18,582 nt of DNA from CAYQMF01 sp964418595 (lineage in GTDB: Bacteria; Planctomycetota; UBA1135; UBA2386), in contig CAYQMF010000128.1 of assembly GCA_964418595.1 (NCBI GenBank), positions 1-18,582 of the forward strand, read 5' to 3'. The translations under genes and the position numbers were made by a program. Below are positions 16,177-18,582 of the stretch, one piece after another; position 1 is the first letter of the stretch; each line of letters begins with the position of its first letter. Below the pieces are notes generated by a model. It was not told where the DNA came from. It saw nothing but the letters and a program-made list of their open reading frames with translations, and made no database searches.

Positions 16177-17966
16177 TTACAGTCCGTCTTGACGAACCGC
16201 AGGGTCAGTGGCTGCGGAGATCGCGACCTGAACCGTATGGGGGTGACGTTGGCTTGAGTGGACTCGCGAATGTCGAAGTCCACGCGAGGCGGGAAGTCCA
16301 GCAGTTCACTCAGTGCGGGCGCGGAGGATCCTCCGTTGACGCGCAGTCCACAGCTTCCCATGGGTAAGAGCGCCAACAACGCGATGGCGGAAACCGCTGG
16401 GGCGATCCTGCGGGAAAGTCTCGACGCCGCGACCACGAGTCCGATGAAAGCCACGGCACAAAGGGTCCACAGGGTGGCCCAGAACCGTCCGCGGGCGCCA
16501 GCACTCAGTCGGCTGGCGTCGTCCGTCGAAATGAGACATGTGGTGTGGGGGAAGTCGAAATCGTCGACAATCGCGCCTGGCGGGATCCAGGCCCGGAGCC
16601 TCCCGGGCTTGGTAGGGACTCCCACGGCGAGATGGCCGGGCTGGCCAGTCTGGCCCGGGAGCCACACGAGGAACGGATCCTCGAGGTCGCGGGCGAGGTC
16701 CGCGCTCAGTTCGAAAGCCTCGACTCGCCACCCGAGGCCTTCTGCCAGCGTCCTCACGTCAGCAAGGGTCAGGAGGGGCGAGGGCGCCTTCGCGAGGGCG
16801 CCTGCGAAGGGAGCTGGCCCCCGTGAGCGGTATCCCACGAGAAACGCGAGCGCAGCCTGGGAGCAATACTCTCTTCGATGATCGGTGAGATCAGCCCGCG
16901 CCTCCTTCTCGATCTCGCTCTTGACGTCCAGGAGGGACGGCCACGACAAGTCCTCGAGGTCAAGGCGCGGAACGAGCGTGTGAGGACGGCGATCGAGGTC
17001 GGGATTCGGGGATGCTCCCGGCTTGTCGCGGAATCGCTGGATCTCCGCGTCGATATGGCTTCCGTAGGCTCGCTTCGACATGCCTCCGAGACCGCCGACC
17101 TCGACGCCAGGCGAAGCTCGGGCAAGGGCGACTACGTCCTCGGGAGCAAGATGTAGGTCCAGGTACTCGAATCGGTGGAGTCGTAGATAGCGCTTTCGGA
17201 CGCCGTTGCGACCCCACCAGTTCACACTCCAGCTGGCCGACGGGAGGCCGGTGCGCGCAACGCGAGTCGTCGTCCAGTGTATCGAGGATTGGCCATCCAT
17301 GGCGTCGGAGGCCGCAAGCAAGCAGACAGAGCGAACCAGGCTCCTGTCCGATTCGAAGACCAGCTCCATGCGAGTCGTCGGGGACGTGTCGCGGATGGCC
17401 ATCGGAACGACGGCTGTGAAGGAGCCGTCGGGGTTGTCATGGAGATGCAGTGTAGAGTCGCGGATGGCGCGCCGTAGCCAAGCCGCCGCCGGGTATGCGC
17501 CCCAGATTCCCAAGAAGGCGGTCACCAATACTCCGGAACCACCGAGCGTAGGCTCGTCATAGATGCGTACCACGCGCTGGTCTCCCGTGATCCAGAGCGT
17601 GCGCTGGCCGTCCGTCAAGGCGGTCCAGGACTCCGGGCGATGAAGCAGGTGCTTGTGGATGACGAAGGATCCGACCCATCTGCCTCCAGACACGGAGTAC
17701 AGGTAGTTGGCGACGAGGACGGAAGCGGCAAGGGTTTCGGGATCGGACGCAAGGAGCCGGTCCATCAAGTTCGTGTCGTTCGCGGGATCCTCCGCGAGGG
17801 TTTCCACGACGGAGTGACGACAGGTGATGGTCCGGTTGGCATTGGCTTCCAGTCCTTCCAGGAGTGCGGCTGCCTGGGGGGGACTCTGTGGAACCGCTAC
17901 GCCGACAAGACACAGGAGAGACGGGACAGACCGCCATCCCGAGAGCCGATGGTGACGATGTAGCAT
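15966..17966 (-). CDS. Membrane protein with C39-like peptidase region and DUF1573 domain, frameshifted near its end
   Basis: As read, the protein has 666 residues; the last ~48 are a frameshift artefact. It opens with a signal peptide (to about VPQS, 28). Residues ~30-340 are an unrecognised extracytoplasmic domain with alternating strands. Residues ~355-480 resemble a C39-type cysteine peptidase: Cys368 in REYCSQAALAFLVGY, then TLADVRTLAEGLGWRVEAFE, and His445 in GQPGHLAVGV; the usual Gln before Cys is absent, so activity is uncertain. Two membrane helices follow (~496-515 and ~521-537). A DUF1573-like Ig domain starts at ~556 (FPPRVDFDI...LTLRFVKTDCKCISWTLDT), with the CxC centre of that family. 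The frame breaks at the 8-bp tandem duplication 16109-16124; without one copy it continues to 15667. The start is the first Met of the signal peptide; no Shine-Dalgarno sequence is visible. It lies 117 bp downstream of the Cys-rich gene. Confidence 0.75.
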   Translation of the reverse strand: MLHRHHRLSGWRSVPSLLCLVGVAVPQSPPQAAALLEGLEANANRTITCRHSVVETLAEDPANDTNLMDRLLASDPETLAASVLVANYLYSVSGGRWVGSFVIHKHLLHRPESWTALTDGQRTLWITGDQRVVRIYDEPTLGGSGVLVTAFLGIWGAYPAAAWLRRAIRDSTLHLHDNPDGSFTAVVPMAIRDTSPTTRMELVFESDRSLVRSVCLLAASDAMDGQSSIHWTTTRVARTGLPSASWSVNWWGRNGVRKRYLRLHRFEYLDLHLAPEDVVALARASPGVEVGGLGGMSKRAYGSHIDAEIQRFRDKPGASPNPDLDRRPHTLVPRLDLEDLSWPSLLDVKSEIEKEARADLTDHRREYCSQAALAFLVGYRSRGPAPFAGALAKAPSPLLTLADVRTLAEGLGWRVEAFELSADLARDLEDPFLVWLPGQTGQPGHLAVGVPTKPGRLRAWIPPGAIVDDFDFPHTTCLISTDDASRLSAGARGRFWATLWTLCAVAFIGLVVAASRLSRRIAPAVSAIALLALLPMGSCGLRVNGGSSAPALSELLDFPPRVDFDIRESTQANVTPIRFRSRSPQPLTLRFVKTDCKCISWTLDTLNLPPQGRVDVQMFTFACARDPVEWSTFACRSNSRSKTASFLAPSRHTCTPILASSSSLRK
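16109..16124. repeat. Exact 8-bp tandem duplication causing a frameshift
   Basis: The plus strand reads TGAACATC twice without a gap (16109-16116 and 16117-16124); the minus strand reads GATGTTCAGATGTTCA. Eight bases shift the frame. With one copy, the minus-strand reading is GRVDVHVRLRQGPRG without interruption, fitting DUF1573. The event is a slippage mutation, a reversible switch or an assembly error. Confidence 0.9.
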
Positions 17967-18083
17967 TGGAGGGCGCGCTCAGGACTGGTCGTGCAACTAC
18001 AGGGGCGGGAAACCGAAGCACGCGCGGGCCTCGAGGTTCTCTCAAGTCAACTGGCCCTGCCGTCCGTGCCTACGATGCGGAGG

Positions 18084-18464
18084 TTACCCTGGAGGAGGTG
18101 GAGGCAGGATGCAGGACTCGCTCGGACAGGATCCCGTGGTTGTGCAGTTCGTGCACGTGGGATCACTCTTGCAGTCCGTGAAGTCCCCACAGACGGGCAT
18201 GATGGGAGTGCAGACGGCGTCCCATTCAGCTTGACACATGTACAGCGGCATCGTGCTGGTGCACTTGTGATAGCTGCCGGGGTTGTCCTGGTAGCAGAAC
18301 TGGCAGCCCCAGCCGGCGAGCGGGGCACACTTGTAGTGGTCGAGACCCGCGACACGGGAAGAAAGCAGGTCTGTGGGCGAGTGGGTGGGACCGAATCGAA
18401 GGTTCATGGTGGCGATGGCGACGCCAACCAGGAGGAGGGACTGAAGGATTCGAAACCGGGTCAT
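18084..18464 (-). CDS. Small exported cysteine-rich protein
   Basis: This 126-residue protein begins with a hydrophobic N-terminus (ILQSLLLVGVAIATM, ~6-20) suited to export or anchoring. A short linker follows (NLRFGPTHSPTDLLSSRVAG). The mature part from ~45 has 12 cysteines in ~75 residues, in close groups such as KCAPLAGWGCQFCYQ, DCKSDPTCTNCTTTGSCPSE and SC. The end is a short PPPPPG tail. Twelve cysteines fit six disulphides or a metal-binding knot. It resembles in plan, not in sequence, the Bacteroidetes NVEALA-type small exported peptides, which have one N-terminal helix followed by a Cys-rich tip. No exact family is recognised. It is the first gene of the minus-strand block with the C39-like/DUF1573 and beta-domain proteins, and could be their substrate or partner; that is inference. 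The start is the only Met before the helix; no clear Shine-Dalgarno sequence is seen. Confidence 0.68.
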   Translation of the reverse strand: MTRFRILQSLLLVGVAIATMNLRFGPTHSPTDLLSSRVAGLDHYKCAPLAGWGCQFCYQDNPGSYHKCTSTMPLYMCQAEWDAVCTPIMPVCGDFTDCKSDPTCTNCTTTGSCPSESCILPPPPPG

Positions 18465-18494
18465 GGGTGATGATCGACCTCTGCAACCGGGCCT

Positions 18495-18538
18495 GGGGGG
18501 GGGGGGGGGGGGCCGGGGGGGGCGCCCGGGGGGGGGGG
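18495..18538. other. Long G homopolymer runs near the window end
   Basis: Runs of 18 G (18495-18512), 8 G (18515-18522) and 11 G (18528-18538) are separated by only a few C-containing bases. Nothing similar occurs elsewhere in the window. Low-quality sequence or assembly error is the simplest reading; a true G-quadruplex-forming tract upstream of the Cys-rich gene is the alternative. Confidence 0.8.
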
Positions 18539-18582
18539 CCCAACCAAGCCGCCGTAACCAGGTGAACGAGGGGCTGTGGCGG

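Overview
This is an 18.6 kb, high-GC bacterial fragment without rRNA, tRNA or CRISPR. It looks like a draft or metagenomic contig: it opens inside a gene and ends in long G runs. The gene content points to an environmental, probably planctomycete-like bacterium. Evidence includes exported FG-GAP repeat and di-heme peroxidase proteins that share a similar C-terminal beta-rich tail, a Hanks-type kinase, a DUF1573 protein, and several signal peptides whose predicted mature proteins start with Gln. That lineage call is an inference from style, not from a marker gene.

Layout. (1) 3-1180, plus strand: the C-terminal end of an RHS protein, whose variable tip looks like a JAB/DUF4329-type metalloprotease-like toxin, followed through an ATGA overlap by a small signal-bearing protein that is the candidate immunity partner. 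(2) 1217-2973, minus strand: an exported seven-repeat FG-GAP/VCBS protein coupled (TGATG) to a two-helix membrane protein. (3) 3162-10313, plus strand: an NhaD/ArsB-type ion transporter, an unrecognised exported protein with a strong terminator-like hairpin behind it, a protein resembling the vitellogenin/large lipid transfer N-terminal module, an HtrA-like serine protease with a PDZ domain, and a Ser/Thr kinase. (4) 10310-11932, minus strand: an exported di-heme cytochrome c peroxidase whose stop codon shares the palindrome CTAG with the kinase stop. (5) 12084-13634, plus strand: a B12-binding-type radical SAM protein (DUF4080 type). (6) 13679-18464, minus strand: a probable operon of a small exported protein with 12 cysteines, a membrane protein with a C39-like region followed by DUF1573, and a membrane-anchored protein with carboxypeptidase-regulatory-like beta domains. 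By eye this block is less GC-rich and has less extreme codon use than the middle of the window.

The three most notable points are these. The C39-like/DUF1573 gene is frameshifted by an exact 8-bp tandem duplication (16109-16124); removing one copy gives one continuous 763-residue frame that runs into an ATGA overlap with the next gene. The three-gene block in region 6 is a candidate undescribed exported-peptide system. The bacterial protein at 5558-7501 carries both halves of the animal lipid-transfer (vitellogenin N-terminal) architecture and sits 50 bp upstream of a secreted HtrA-like protease.
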